Made by a program: the position numbers and the translations under genes | Shown: positions 1-11,053 of the stretch, in pieces | Layout of the letters: each line of letters opens with the position of its first letter | Position numbering within the stretch: the first letter of the stretch is position 1 | Source of the DNA: Neoscytalidium dimidiatum | Taxonomy: Eukaryota; Ascomycota; Dothideomycetes; Botryosphaeriales; Botryosphaeriaceae | Reading direction: 5' to 3' | Length of the DNA stretch: 64,000 nt | NCBI GenBank assembly: GCA_037367355.1 | Contig: CM074696.1 | Coordinates: 3,968,001-4,032,000 of the forward strand | The notes under the pieces: generated by a model | Told to the model about the DNA's origin: nothing | What the model saw: only the letters and a program-made list of their open reading frames with translations | Database searches by the model: none

Positions 1-1405
1 AGTAGACGAAGGAAGAGCCTCATTCCTTCGTCAGCGGGAATGACGACGCGAGTCCGAGCAAAAAATAAAACCAAAAGGATCCCGAAGACGATGCTAGCCA
101 GCATGGACGCGTGATTGAGTTGACAACGGCGTACATATCTTGGCGGATATTGCGTATACATGCGGGAGAGCGTGCGCATGCGCTTTTAAAATTTCCCCCC
201 CGACTTGTCATCGGCGGCCTGCTCCATCCTGTCATGACCGTACGTGCGGATGACGATCCGGGCGTGCGTATGTGCGTTCGCGGCCGAATCCTTCGAAGCC
301 GTTCGATTCGCTTAGATCAAAGCCGCGTTGGGGTCCAAAGGTAGGTCAGAAAGGTCGTGATCGTCAGCCACGTTTTGGACGCGCCGGCAGATGGAGAGGC
401 GAGGCGGATGCTGGGACGTCTCTCAGCATTCCATTTCGCTCGCATATGCACGGCGTGAGCATCACTGCATGCGCCTCCCGTTCGTGCATGACAAAGTCAG
501 AACTATAGCCCTCCCTCCCCCATCGTGAGGCTTTTGCGCAGGAATCGCCGCGATCATCAACGCGCGACCCATCGAAAGGTCTCCAGTCAGTCTCTCCTCA
601 TTCGTGAGCGAAAGGAATGTCAAATGGATTCGAAGGTGCGTCGGCCGACGGACGACGGAGCGCGGGGCTTGCGTGGGATTCTAAGCTTATCGCAGAATCA
701 GGACCGGTGGGCGTGCGCCATGCCACGTTCTTCTGGCATGGGAAAGGATAAAAAAGTTGCGGCTTGCCGTGATGTTATTTTTGGCTCATACCACACATGC
801 GCATGTGGAGTACGCCCGTTTATCCTGCCCTTTGTGCAACCGAAGGAATCGCCCGTTTCTTCCTGCAACCCTAGCCGTCTGCTGATGTCATGCAAGTCGC
901 GACAATTTCATCCGAAAGGCGACAGCACTCTCGTTACGCGCGGCTGCAGCTGCCAATCAACAAAAGCCTGAATGCACCTTTCTCTGCTTCACCCGGCTCC
1001 GTAAAATTCTGATGTTCACTTGCAGCTGCGTGTTTCTGGCGAGGTGGCGAGTGGCAAGCTACATCTAGCTGGCCCAGTTTCTCTAGAATTGGGGAAATAT
1101 GTGCTACCGAAATGTTGCTATATATATATAGGGGCGAAAGAGGAAGATGAAAAAAAAAAAAAGGAAATGAGATAGTACAGCAAACGAATGCATCCAAGCC
1201 ATATCTTGGTGTCGCAACTAGAACGCTTCTAAAATTGTTGGGGACAAAGGAGATTCGTGAAGCTCAGTAGCGACCGGTCTAGGAGTGAAGAATGGAAAGT
1301 TGAAGTGTACCACCAAACCTAGCTGTTACCTCTCAGCTCTTGAAGAAATAGTCGTTACTCTCATACTTGATGCTTCTTTTTCGCTTTTCTTTGCTTTTCA
1401 AGACA
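1..1405. other. Stretch with no supported gene
   Basis: No open frame here shows a recognisable domain, a splice pattern or fungal-like composition. A short A-run lies near 1150, beside a TA-dinucleotide stretch. I see nothing beyond ordinary intergenic sequence; a gene truncated by the left edge cannot be excluded. Confidence 0.5.
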
Positions 1406-2629
1406 TCATCGCGAGTCTCTCCGCTGCCTTGCTTCCATCCACTGTCTTTCTAGCTCGGCAGCGCGGCGTGCTGCCGCTCTGCGCTGGTGGCTCTGTGCTT
1501 CCCACTGGCTCTGTGCGTAGTCGGGTAGTTCCTCTTCGGGCGGGATGCCGTACTCTTCCTCTTCGTCCTCCATCGCTCGGAGTGCCTCGGCTAGTGCGGT
1601 GGAGGAGGGCCTTGCAATGTTGGAGCTCCGTTGCATGGAGTAGGAGGAGGACTGCCCAAAAGGTTGCTGAGGGATCGGCTGGGAATAGGAGGTCGTTTGC
1701 TGCGACGGCGGCGCTCGTGGCGCATAGTACTCTCTGTAAAGGACCTGGCTCAGGGGCCGCTGACGGACGGGAGAGAAGGGATCGAAACCGCAGGTTGCTT
1801 CGGCGAACCGGTGGAGCTCTGCGTCGTCGTCGAAGGCGGTGCTTGGCCTGCGCTGGTCCTGAGAGCCGTGGTTCGGCGAGCTCTCCCACGGTGCGCCGGG
1901 ATAGGTGCGTGCTGCACGAAGAGGGGAGCGGAGGCCCTCGCCGGCGTGAGAAGAAGAGCGCGGGCGGTCGAGGGGAGACACGGGATAGAAGTACTCTGGG
2001 CTCGTTGGGTAGTCGCTGGATGCGGTCCGGCTGGGCGGTTGAGCAGTGTAGTTGCGGCCGGTGCTGTGCTGAGGAACCCGCAGAGGCGACGGACGCCGTT
2101 CCGGATGAGAGGCGGAAGGCATGTTGAGGGGGCCAGAGATGGATCTGGGGTAAGACACTTGAGAGGCGGGAGCAGAGCGAGGCGGCTCTTGAATAGGGCG
2201 GGCAAAGAGGGGGGTGGGAGAGCACGGGGGCACGCTGGTGGAGTCCTCTTGACGGCGGCGGATCAGTGCCTCGAGCTTCCCGGGCCTTTTCTTTTTCTTC
2301 TGTTCCTGGAGCTGGGGAGCTTGAGCAGGTGCGACGCTAGGCTCGGCTTGGAGGTGCCAATCAGCAACACGGACGTTGGCCCAGCGGGAGGTTGGTGGGT
2401 TCTCAAGCGAGTCCTGCCAGTCAGGGAGAGAGGTGGGTGGATCGGCGCGTGATTGGGCGGGTGGGGGATGGTCCCTGGCGGCTGTAGTGCCGACCTGGGC
2501 AAGCAGCGTGGAGGAGGCGAGCAGAAGGCGGGCAGTATAGCTGATATAGTCGGGAGCGGGCGTCACCAGGCCGGCGTGGGAGCCGTCGGCGGAGGCCAAA
2601 GCGGGAGCGGACGCGGAGCAGGGTTGCAT
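1406..2629 (-). CDS. Hypothetical low-complexity Pro/Ser-rich protein
   Basis: This is a single-exon frame of 407 codons starting at ATG 2629. I do not recognise a catalytic domain. The protein is rich in Pro, Ser, Arg and Gln. A short W-containing segment (LPDWQDSLENP, about residues 68-78) is followed by a Lys-run (about residues 110-115) leading into PGKLEALIRRRQ. The C-terminal third has an acidic patch (EDEEEEYG) and ends in an Arg/Glu/Ala-rich helix-forming segment (QRRAAARRAAELERQWMEARQRR) that could be coiled coil or nucleic-acid binding. The length and the absence of stops against overlapping antisense frames favour it as the real gene. It resembles lineage-specific, intrinsically disordered fungal proteins. 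The first 60 residues are less convincing, so the true start could be internal. No function is assigned. Confidence 0.6.
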   Translation of the reverse strand: MQPCSASAPALASADGSHAGLVTPAPDYISYTARLLLASSTLLAQVGTTAARDHPPPAQSRADPPTSLPDWQDSLENPPTSRWANVRVADWHLQAEPSVAPAQAPQLQEQKKKKRPGKLEALIRRRQEDSTSVPPCSPTPLFARPIQEPPRSAPASQVSYPRSISGPLNMPSASHPERRPSPLRVPQHSTGRNYTAQPPSRTASSDYPTSPEYFYPVSPLDRPRSSSHAGEGLRSPLRAARTYPGAPWESSPNHGSQDQRRPSTAFDDDAELHRFAEATCGFDPFSPVRQRPLSQVLYREYYAPRAPPSQQTTSYSQPIPQQPFGQSSSYSMQRSSNIARPSSTALAEALRAMEDEEEEYGIPPEEELPDYAQSQWEAQSHQRRAAARRAAELERQWMEARQRRDSR

Positions 2630-4895
2630 CTTGGGTGGATAGGAGCCCTGGCGGCGATCAGGATGGAGGGCGCGCTTCGCACCGAAGGTGCAGACCGAAA
2701 CGAGCTAGCACGGAGCGATCACCAAAGAAGCGAGGGCGGAGGCAAGTCGCACAGAGGAATTGAAACCGGGAACATGGAGCTGGTGGCGACCAGCGCATAT
2801 GTATGTATTGTTTGGGAGTAGCAGCGGCAGCAGTAAGGCTGAGGGGCGCCACCGCGGGCTCCTCTAGGCCTGAGCAGCAACAGCGCGCGCCTATTTTCAG
2901 CGGGCGCAGGATGAGCCAACATGAGGCGGTGGTGCAACCGCAACGCGTGCTTTGGTGAGAAGAACGGGCGGCGGATTGAGCGCGAGCGTGAGCGCGCGCG
3001 GCACAGGCACAGGCACAGGCACTGCTGGCGTTGCTGGCGTTGCTGGCTGCGCGCTGGCACATGGTGCTTGCTTGCTTGGGTCGCGCGGCCGGGCAGCTGG
3101 CGCCGGACTCACGGACGCGGGCCGGAGCCAGAGGCCTGAAATGAGAGCGTGCTACGGTGGTCTCGTCGCGGCGCGACCATGGTGGGCTTACGGTGGAGCG
3201 CGCAGCGGCGTTCGTGGTGTCGTCGGGCGTGGTCTGAGCTAGCCCTACTCCGGCCGCCGACGTGCCAAGCTCACTCGCCTGCGCTCCTATCTCCCGCCGA
3301 TCGCCCCTAGCCCTGTCGCCCCCTGCCCGTGCACAGCCTCTGCTCTATTTTTACCTCTCACCGCGACCGACCGAGCCCTCGCGCTCTCTGACGCCAGCAC
3401 CAGCCCTCTCGCCCTGTCGCCCTGCTGCCCTCGCTCTGCCCGCCGCCGCCTGAGGCCGTGTCGCCCGCCCGCCCGCCCGCCTGCCCGTGCGTGTGCCCGC
3501 AACAACCACCAGCCGCATTCCCACCCCCCCCTTCCCCCCCCCCCCCCGACATCCGACGCCGACTCCGCGGAGCCCGCCCATGACGTCGCTCGCCGCGCGC
3601 CTGCGTCACGGCCACAGCCGGCGTGCTTTTTCGCCGCCCTGCCGCCCACGCGCGCTCTGGCCTGCCATTGCGCCAAACACCCACAGATACCGCCCACGCC
3701 GCCGCTGCTGCTGCTCCAGCGCTGCCAGGCGCGTCTCGGGGAACAGCTGATGGGTCGACCAGGAGTGCAATCCTTCCGCACCAACACGCCGAGCAGCCGC
3801 GGCCATTCACGCGACTGCGAATACGCCTCCAAACCCCAACCATCGTGCCAATGCTCGCATCGCCCGCCCGCAGTAATCTGTTCAACACCCAGCTCGCCCT
3901 TCTCGCCATGTCATGCTCGCGGCTCTGCCGGCCACGCCTGTGTGACACGCGACATGCGCTCGCCTCGTCGTCTAGCCCTCCAGTCGGTGTAGACTCCGGG
4001 GTTTTCCTGTTCCTGAACCCCACATCGCTCTCGCGTTGACCGCCCGCTCCACTCCCACCTGTTGTGTGGCTTGTGCGCTCTCATACGCTTGCCCGATCTG
4101 GCACCATTCGAGATGGCCGCGAAATTGTTGGTCAGAAACTGCCCTCCTGCCTCGGCTCGGCGTCACCTTGCGGCATGTACGTGTGCGCGCAAATGTTTTC
4201 GTCGCCTCCGCCCGGTCGTAAAGGAGACGCCGCACGTCCGCACGCCGAACGCCGTCCGCTGTCCACGCTGCCATCATCCCTCGCCTCCTGCCCTCCGCCG
4301 TGCATCCCGACTCGCGGGCATGACAGCGCCTTCAGCTCCTGTGGTGTTGGCGGCTTGCCACTACTGATGTGCTCCAGCCCTGATCTCAAATTGAAGGGTT
4401 CCTGCATATCTATTTTAGTGCTGACTGTCATCCCGGCCGGCCGGATGGCCGTGAAGACATTTGGCCCGAACCGGTAATGGGCTTTCGCAAGATTGCCTTC
4501 CCGAACGGGGCCATCCGAGCCGTTCAGCTCATTACAAACCTTTCACGTCTGTTCACTCATCAAGTGCTAACCCCACAGACGATGATCATTTTCCAGCGTG
4601 GCGTTCGCGCGACCACGTGACTGCCGAATTCACTGAAATTTTCTCTTTGGGTCTGACGAGCTTAGCCTGCAACTAAGCACCCCGTCGACATCAGCAACCC
4701 TCTGAACTGTAAGCTGCAGTACGAAGCATTACCGGGCTCTTCCTTGTCGATCTATTTTCGCACGGAACGCCTGAGTTGCTACTCCAACTGCAACAACATC
4801 GTCAAGCCACAGTCCTGTGCATTACATATTCACGTTCCGTAGCAAGCAACTCCCTTGCAGCACGGCTTTATTAACTCCCGCACCAGACGCACATC
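2630..4895. other. GC-rich stretch with no supported gene
   Basis: This contains C-rich and short repeat tracts: a cacagg repeat near 3003-3020, a tandem cgttgctgg near 3027-3045, cgcc repeats near 3467-3482 and an uninterrupted C-run near 3537-3548. Several long frames occur on both strands but none has domain-like content. It is probably leader and promoter DNA of the gene ending at 1406. Confidence 0.45.
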
Positions 4896-5420
4896 ATGAT
4901 ATTGCCAACATTGTCGGATGTACCCGTTCATCACCCAGATTGTTGTCTCAGCATTTCGGACAACCTGTTCTCAGTACTAGAGCATGCAACATCCGCAATT
5001 CCCGGATCGGTCCTCTCCATTGGCGCTGGGACCGGTCTGTTTGAAGCGATCCTCGCTTCAAGGGACCGGACACGTGTGGTCGAAGGCGTCGAGGTCAGCT
5101 CGTCGGTCAACAAGTATCTTCCAGAAGAGTCTGCCTACGTGGTCAGCGGTACTTGGGACCTCTGTTCTAGAGCACGAGATGCTGCGATTTGGATATTTGT
5201 CTATCCCCGGGTTCCTGAGCTCGTCAAGAGATATTTCAACACATTCGGAAACTCAAATGTCCGACTTGCCATCTTCCTAGGTCCAAGGGCAGACTGGGCT
5301 GACTTTCAAGATTCCTTCCAAGCGCCTGAGTTTACCTCTCCAGATGTCATCGAAGAATGCGGGCTCGTGCCTTACGAAATGATGGCTATTGTCAATAGGC
5401 CTCAGGCTAGCAGCACTTGA
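4896..5420 (+). CDS. Small SAM-methyltransferase-like protein
   Basis: This is an intronless frame of 174 codons. Residues about 38-50 read VLSIGAGTGLFEA, a good match to methyltransferase motif I (hydrophobic strand, then GxGxG loop), followed by a strand ending in EGVEV, as expected for the acidic residue that binds the SAM ribose. A later segment (WIFVYPRVPELVKRYF) resembles the strand and helix after motif II. The protein is short for a full class I methyltransferase (usually 200-250 residues), so it may be a minimal or truncated family member. The downstream TPR remnant starts only about 270 bp away on the same strand. Substrate unknown. The fold call rests on the glycine motif only. Confidence 0.6.
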   Translation: MILPTLSDVPVHHPDCCLSISDNLFSVLEHATSAIPGSVLSIGAGTGLFEAILASRDRTRVVEGVEVSSSVNKYLPEESAYVVSGTWDLCSRARDAAIWIFVYPRVPELVKRYFNTFGNSNVRLAIFLGPRADWADFQDSFQAPEFTSPDVIEECGLVPYEMMAIVNRPQASST

Positions 5421-5690
5421 TTCACACACTACAGCAATAGGCATATCAATGTGGTTAAGGCTCTTGGCATGCGCTCATGTCACCACCTTCGGCCGGTCTG
5501 CCTGTGCTGTATCATGTGCTGCGGGTGTGGCCGATTCCGCTCTCTTCAGGCGCAGCATTGGCTATGCAATACTTAAACTCGCCTTGTAGCGTCGACTTGG
5601 CGCCGCAGAACATTATCAGTAGTTGAAGGGCGACATAGCCTTTAAAATGCTAGCGAGAGCCATATCGAATCCGTACATTGACACTGTTGC

Positions 5691-6872
5691 ATGAGTTCGC
5701 AGAGATCTGCTCCTTCAACCTTCACAGCGCCTAAAGTCCGCGCGAAATATTCACGCAAGCCTTTCGGCGACTCCGACAACCAATCACGCTGCCCTGAGCA
5801 AAAGGGAAGCCAAGGATCTATGGGAACACACGGCCCTTCTTTTTAGGAATTATGATTGGTCCGAAGCGGTCGTCTGCACACAGCGCCTGTTGCGGCGTTC
5901 CCAGCATACGGTGGGCCTCGACAGCGCTGCCGTGTGGGCCAACCTGGGCATATTGCGGATGCATCTAGGCGAATACTACCTCGCCTTTGAAGCCTTCGAA
6001 AAGGCCATGAAGGTGGTCGGGGTGAGCGTAGCGGGAGAATCTGATCCCGATGACGAATGTAAGTTGTCCCAAGCACTTTCTCCCCCTTTCCCCCGCTTTC
6101 AGTGAGAGTGAGTGAGAGCGCGTGAGCGCATCTGACTAAACCGTCATCGACGATGACTACGCTCGAGACCCCATGTACGCTGACGGGGTCCACCATCACT
6201 CAGGCACCTCGTGCGCGTCAGCAGCCTCTTCACCCTCCACCTCCGTGTCACTATTCCTGCCGTCACCCAGCCTGCGCCCGCAACCGTGGCCTCGGGCACG
6301 TAAACAAAGCAGCCATGCGGAAACCTCCAATCCGGCCGTCTTAACCCCGGGCTCGCTGCGCACCGACACTGCCCTCATCAAGCGCGTCACCTCCGCTCTA
6401 GCCCAGCACTTCGCCACACCGGCTGACGGTAGCGGCAGCGGCAGCGTGCCGACTCATCGTCACCCGCATCTTGCACTGCAGCGTCACCCGCACTTGACGC
6501 GGTACCAGCACTTCCCGCATCACAAATACCACCAACACCTTCCCACTACGGCAATCTTCCCTTCCTGCCGCCCCACCTTCCCGCGACGACCCTGACTCTC
6601 CCGGCAGTACTGCCGATACCGCTAGTTTGCGTTTGGCTCAGCGCCTCTTCCGCACATGCCTTTTGCTCCTGCCGGAAGGTGTGGAGAAGGTGGACATGGC
6701 ATCACGAGGGTTGGCCTGGACGCTGGAGCGCACGCGCGTAGTGTGGAATGAGAGAATCTGTGGCGTCGAAGCGGGATTGGAGGAGGGGATGGGCGAGTTG
6801 GTTGCGGGGGAGAGGTGGGGCGTTAATGGGCTGCCTGGAAGGTTGTGCTTTGAGTTCGTGGAGAGGAAGTAA
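5691..6872 (+). pseudogene. TPR-domain protein gene, apparently broken
   Basis: Four coding-like segments lie in order but in different frames. (1) From ATG 5691, a basic N-terminus ending KYSRKPFGDSDN. (2) About 5790-6058, one frame later, LSKREAKDLWEHTALLFR, then WANLGILRMHLGEYYLAFEAFEKAM, a canonical tetratricopeptide repeat, ending at a good donor (gtaagt at 6059). (3) About 6143-6595, an acidic then Ser/Pro/His-rich segment beginning VIDDDYARDPMYADGVHHH. (4) About 6600-6872, a C-terminal block with VDMASRGLAWTLERTRVVWNE and GRWG-like GERWGVNGLPG. No splice pair joins segments 1 and 2, and the acceptor before segment 3 is poor because a stop lies at 6137. Each segment looks conserved, so I read this as a decayed TPR scaffold gene related to NoxR-like or other TPR proteins. 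Assembly errors are the alternative. Confidence 0.5.
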
Positions 6873-7157
6873 GCCAGGCGGGAGACGGCTTGGGGAATTA
6901 ACATAGCAGTATGGCCGTAACCGAGTCTGACCACTAGTTAGTGTATGTATATGAATATTCTCGTGATTTTGATCCCAGCTTCGTGTCCGCTCAAAGAAAG
7001 GGAAGTCTCACGAGAAGTTTTCATTGGTGGCCCCTTATCTCCCCCTAAGATCTGTTGTTGCTGTAATTTCATCAGGTGAGAAGAATTTCAGCAGTTACCA
7101 CTAAGGTTAAGCAATTTTACTTACTACGGCACGACTTCCGAGACTTCACCAACGGAG

Positions 7158-7550
7158 ATGAGGTCTTCATACTCACCCGGAGTGGGTGAGAGTGGGGTGA
7201 TGACCACTACCGGCGACAACACAACCATCACATACGAGGGTGATTACGATGCAGTTTCTTTGGAGTTGGACTATGTAGCCTGGGCAGTTGAGAATGAGAA
7301 GGATCCTCTGGCAAGATTTCCTGGGGTGTTTCTTGCCGGCAATATCTCTGAGGCATCACGAAGCCGAGCGCCCACAACAGACATGAACCCCCACAGAACT
7401 ATCAACTGCGAGCTATGCGGATGGAAGCACTACCCTGGCAGATGGTGCTGCAGCGTAAGAAGACGATATTCAGAATCAACCTCTTCGTATCTTATATTTA
7501 AGAAATTTTCCGCACTGATGTTAGAGCTCGTGGTTGATGCTATTCAATAA
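7158..7550 (+). CDS. Uncharacterised small ORF (weak candidate)
   Basis: This is a 130-codon frame from an ATG. It is unlike its surroundings in having ordinary amino-acid usage (MTTTGDNTTITYEGDYDAVSLELDY, given here only as the flavour of residues about 15-39) and a Cys cluster (CELCGWKHYPGRWCC, about residues 84-98) that might bind metal. No signal peptide and no recognised domain. The last about 30 codons look less coding-like, and the change just after the CC pair could be an unrecognised intron. It may also be chance. No function is assigned. Confidence 0.28.
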   Translation: MRSSYSPGVGESGVMTTTGDNTTITYEGDYDAVSLELDYVAWAVENEKDPLARFPGVFLAGNISEASRSRAPTTDMNPHRTINCELCGWKHYPGRWCCSVRRRYSESTSSYLIFKKFSALMLELVVDAIQ

Positions 7551-7622
7551 GCCGTATTTCTGAGCGTCATTAATTACGAGCAATGCTCCCGAGTCAGCAT
7601 CTGCTGTGGAGGGTCAGGAACT

Positions 7623-7667
7623 TATTGCACAGGAAAGTATTGCATAGGCAAATATTGCATAGGCAAA
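7623..7667. repeat. 15-bp tandem repeat, three copies
   Basis: Two exact adjacent copies of tattgcataggcaaa occupy 7638-7652 and 7653-7667. They are preceded by a diverged third copy (tattgcacaggaaag) at 7623-7637. The array lies in non-coding AT-rich DNA. Confidence 0.85.
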
Positions 7668-10600
7668 CCTTACTCACAACAGCAAGCCCAAGCAACATTT
7701 ATAAAGTTTGGAGTACAAAGAACTAGCGGTTTCTTCTGCTCTTTAACGCATCCGCAATGTTTCTTGATTTTATAAATTTCATCACTGTCAGGTAAAGCGG
7801 AATATCCAACATGTGCCTATACACATACAAAGTACCACCTGCATATTTCCGCATTTATAGCACTAGTGTAGCTGCACGGATTGCCCCGCCGATCATGTGA
7901 AGGGCTTTCTGACCACCTTTTGAGACCGCACCAGCGAGCTCCTTCTGAGTCCAACAGCACCAACAGGGCCTCTTGGTTGGCCACGTATGGATTGAGCACG
8001 TACTGTGGCTCTGTGCATCCGTACCGTTTACTCCCGGGTGAATTTGCATGTGCGATAGCATGAAACAGCTCCCGGATTATGATTTGAATGAAGGACAAAA
8101 ATGGGGGCTACGCATTAAGATGTTGCACCGATGCTCTTCTGGAGAAAACCCAAATGAGATCAAATATCTTCTCATCAAACCCTGTATTTAATAGCGTCGA
8201 TATTCAAATTCATCACCTCATTCCGCAAAAATTTGCACCGTACGATCCCATCTCCAGTGGTACTTGACGCTCCAAGAGACGGAAATTGCTTCTCAAACTG
8301 TTTGGATAACTTTCGTTATCCAAAGCCTCCTAATCACCGTATTGAAGCAGAACTCCAGGACTATAATTTAGTAATTGTAATCTCTGCATGAGTACACTCA
8401 TGTGGCGAGGAAACTCACTGGCTTTATTTAATCGGTTTATGGATAGTAGGGTTGACATATTATGAGCTGGAGGGGCATGATCAGGACGCGCCGAGTCCAG
8501 TCCCAAGTTCAGTGATTCAATTTCAATACGCAAATGGAACATGGTGATGTCTTTCCGCTTTCGAAACGACTTCTATGCCACTTCAATTAGTTGGACAGAC
8601 GTATGAACAAACCCTCCGCCTTACTGTTGCGCTCATCACAACGTTTCATTTTAAGATTGTCTTTGATTGTCTTTGACACTGGAAAGGCCCTAAATAGCCA
8701 ATAAGCTGCCTCTCTCAGCTCTTTAAATTTTATTAATTCACCTCCAGATCACCACCGAGCTTCTTTCTGGTAGAAAATCTATGTGTTCCACTAGATTTTC
8801 CATAGCCAGGAGCTGCTCTAAAGCACTCATTGCTATGAATGCTTCTCAGCGGCAATATAAGGCGATGAAATATAGCGACAGCGCCGTTGTGACTGGCACT
8901 ACTTCCTACAAGGAGACTTTCTAAACCGACAAAGTACAGAGGCCCAGATAATTCCACTATTGAGCCGCCTTGATCAAACACTTTTCCAAGAACGTGGGGA
9001 TGAGTGAGGGCAGAGAGAAATTATTTTCAATAGCTTTTCCGAAGCTTTCTGTGCTCCTGTTAGTCGTGCGAGCATTCTCAAACAACATCGAGCACGTGGG
9101 CAAATTGATCAACGCTCCCGCGGCCCTGGTACATGCGATATCTCTTTTTTTTTTTTTTGGCTAATCGAATACAGTAGTCACGCCTTCACGGGATCGCCGA
9201 GTACATGGTACAGTGACAGCTTTAGTAACGAGGACTGAACAGCCCGTTCTAATCAAAGACAAGGCCGCTCCACTATGCTAGCCTGACTTCATCAGATTAG
9301 TGTCTCCTTTTGACAGCTCATCAGCAGTTTGATACAGTCGACCGATTGAGACGGGTATTTGCGCCCCCTCTCCCATCGATCTGACTGGCTCGCAGCAGTC
9401 CTCGCTCCGCTGCCCCATCTCTCACCTTAAAGTCAGTCAGGTTCCCGTCAATACCACCATCCATCAACACCATAGAAAAATTCCTTCTTCCAGCAACGAG
9501 CGCCGAGGCAATCCAACATCCTAACCAATCAATGGCCATCGGCATGCCAAAGGAACGTCGTTTCTGACCGAAAACACACATTACGATTATCATTCTCCCA
9601 CTGCGCGCAGCACTCGCATCGCCGCAGAAACGACACCGAGTGTGCACGACCAGGGCCAGCCAAGCAGAAAGTACGACGTGTGCCCAGCTCGATCGCAGGG
9701 CATGTCGAAAGCCGACTTGTCTCCTCCTTTAAACCCCTCCGCCGAAAGGTGTGTCCATCCCTTGGAAAACCGGCACCTAGCAGCCATGCCCATCAGTCAC
9801 GGGTGAAACGCAACCCCACACCTCTTTCCCAAATGGGCGAAAGGCCAGGCGCAATCCAGAAACCCAGCAGGCATCCACACGCATTCCACGGGACCTCGAC
9901 CGCCTTCTTTGTCCGTTTGCGCTGCCCGAAAAGGGAAAACCCGAAAGGCTGCTTCAATCCGCAAACAAAGACGAGGCGAAGCACAAAGACACATGCACGC
10001 ATTTCAGTTCCAGAGATAGCGCAGCCAGAAAGTAGAGTGTGATGTATAAGTCGAGATCCATCAGCCGACGCGTTCCAGCGCAGCATGAAATTTCCATGCC
10101 CCGGAGAGACAAACGGTTTCATTCATTATTTCGTCTTCCTGTTGTTCTTTCCCGCCGTGCCAGCAAAGGCCAAGCGTTGGAAGTAAATATCAGATAAGCC
10201 ACAGCGAACGATGTTTCCATCTAAGCTAAACTACTTCGCTGTTTCCCCTTGCCATAGTTGCGTTCCAGCAGGCAAGTTCGTGTTCGGCTCCTCCGGTTTC
10301 CCCTTATTCTTCCTTTCAATAAAAGGAGATAAAAAACCCAGCGTAATTCCTTCGTCTATATGTGAGATGAGAGACCCCGAAAAATAATCTGCGTATCGCC
10401 TGCTCTCTCCTTTGAGACGATACCGATTGGGAGGACGAGCCTTTTAGTGTTGAAGGAAAAAAAAAGTTAAAGGTCGACGCTCGTCCTTTTGATGAGTGTG
10501 GACGCTACTCATCATGTAAAAAGATGTGTAAGAAAATCCAGGTATCCTCCTCTTCCTCAACGGGAGATCTTCATGAGGGGGTATATCGATCCCACCAAAA

Positions 10601-11053
10601 AACAAAGCGCAATTAACAAAATGCTTCGCGAAGAAATCCCATCTGATCCAGCCATTAAACCCATGGAAGGTGTGCCCCAGGAATTCATTCCGATACGATA
10701 AACCAAAGACAATATGCTCTCCTTACGTCAGCGCTTGACTAGGATAGGAGCGGTGTGATTTGCCGCCAACTTGGGAAGTCATGTCCAATATAAAAAAGGG
10801 TGGCGGCTTTCAGTAAGACAAAGGACCCGGGCTGACCCCATGACCAATGATAACGCCAAGGTAAGAGCGCATAGTTAAAATCGTTGTAAAAAGCGTAAGA
10901 AGTTGATGCGATTCGATGAGAGGAGAGTCCATGATCTCAACGTTGGTGTTGGTCGTGCTGAAAAGGCCATCGGTCGTCATAATTTTGTAAAAGGCCGAAG
11001 GACGAACAGGGGAGTCCCTGGACAGGCTTCCGGATGCGTGATGACGTCGACTT

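Larger units (their letters stand above)
6873..11053. other. AT-richer gene-poor stretch
   Basis: About 4 kb with no convincing gene. Much of 6.9-9.3 kb is AT-richer than its neighbours. It holds a 15-bp tandem repeat at 7623-7667, a T-run near 9147-9158 and one weak ORF candidate at 7158-7550. I saw no terminal inverted repeats, reverse transcriptase or transposase motif in the translated frames. Decayed transposon DNA is possible but not shown. Confidence 0.4.

Noticed and set aside
1285..2225. Long frames on the opposite strand and other phase over the 407-codon gene
   Set aside because: Arg/Gly- or Pro-rich shadows of the more protein-like frame 2629-1406.
10489..10701. 70-codon frame ending IPSDPAIKPMEGVPQEFIPIR-like sequence
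   Set aside because: Natural-looking tail but no start context, no neighbouring exon and no recognised family.
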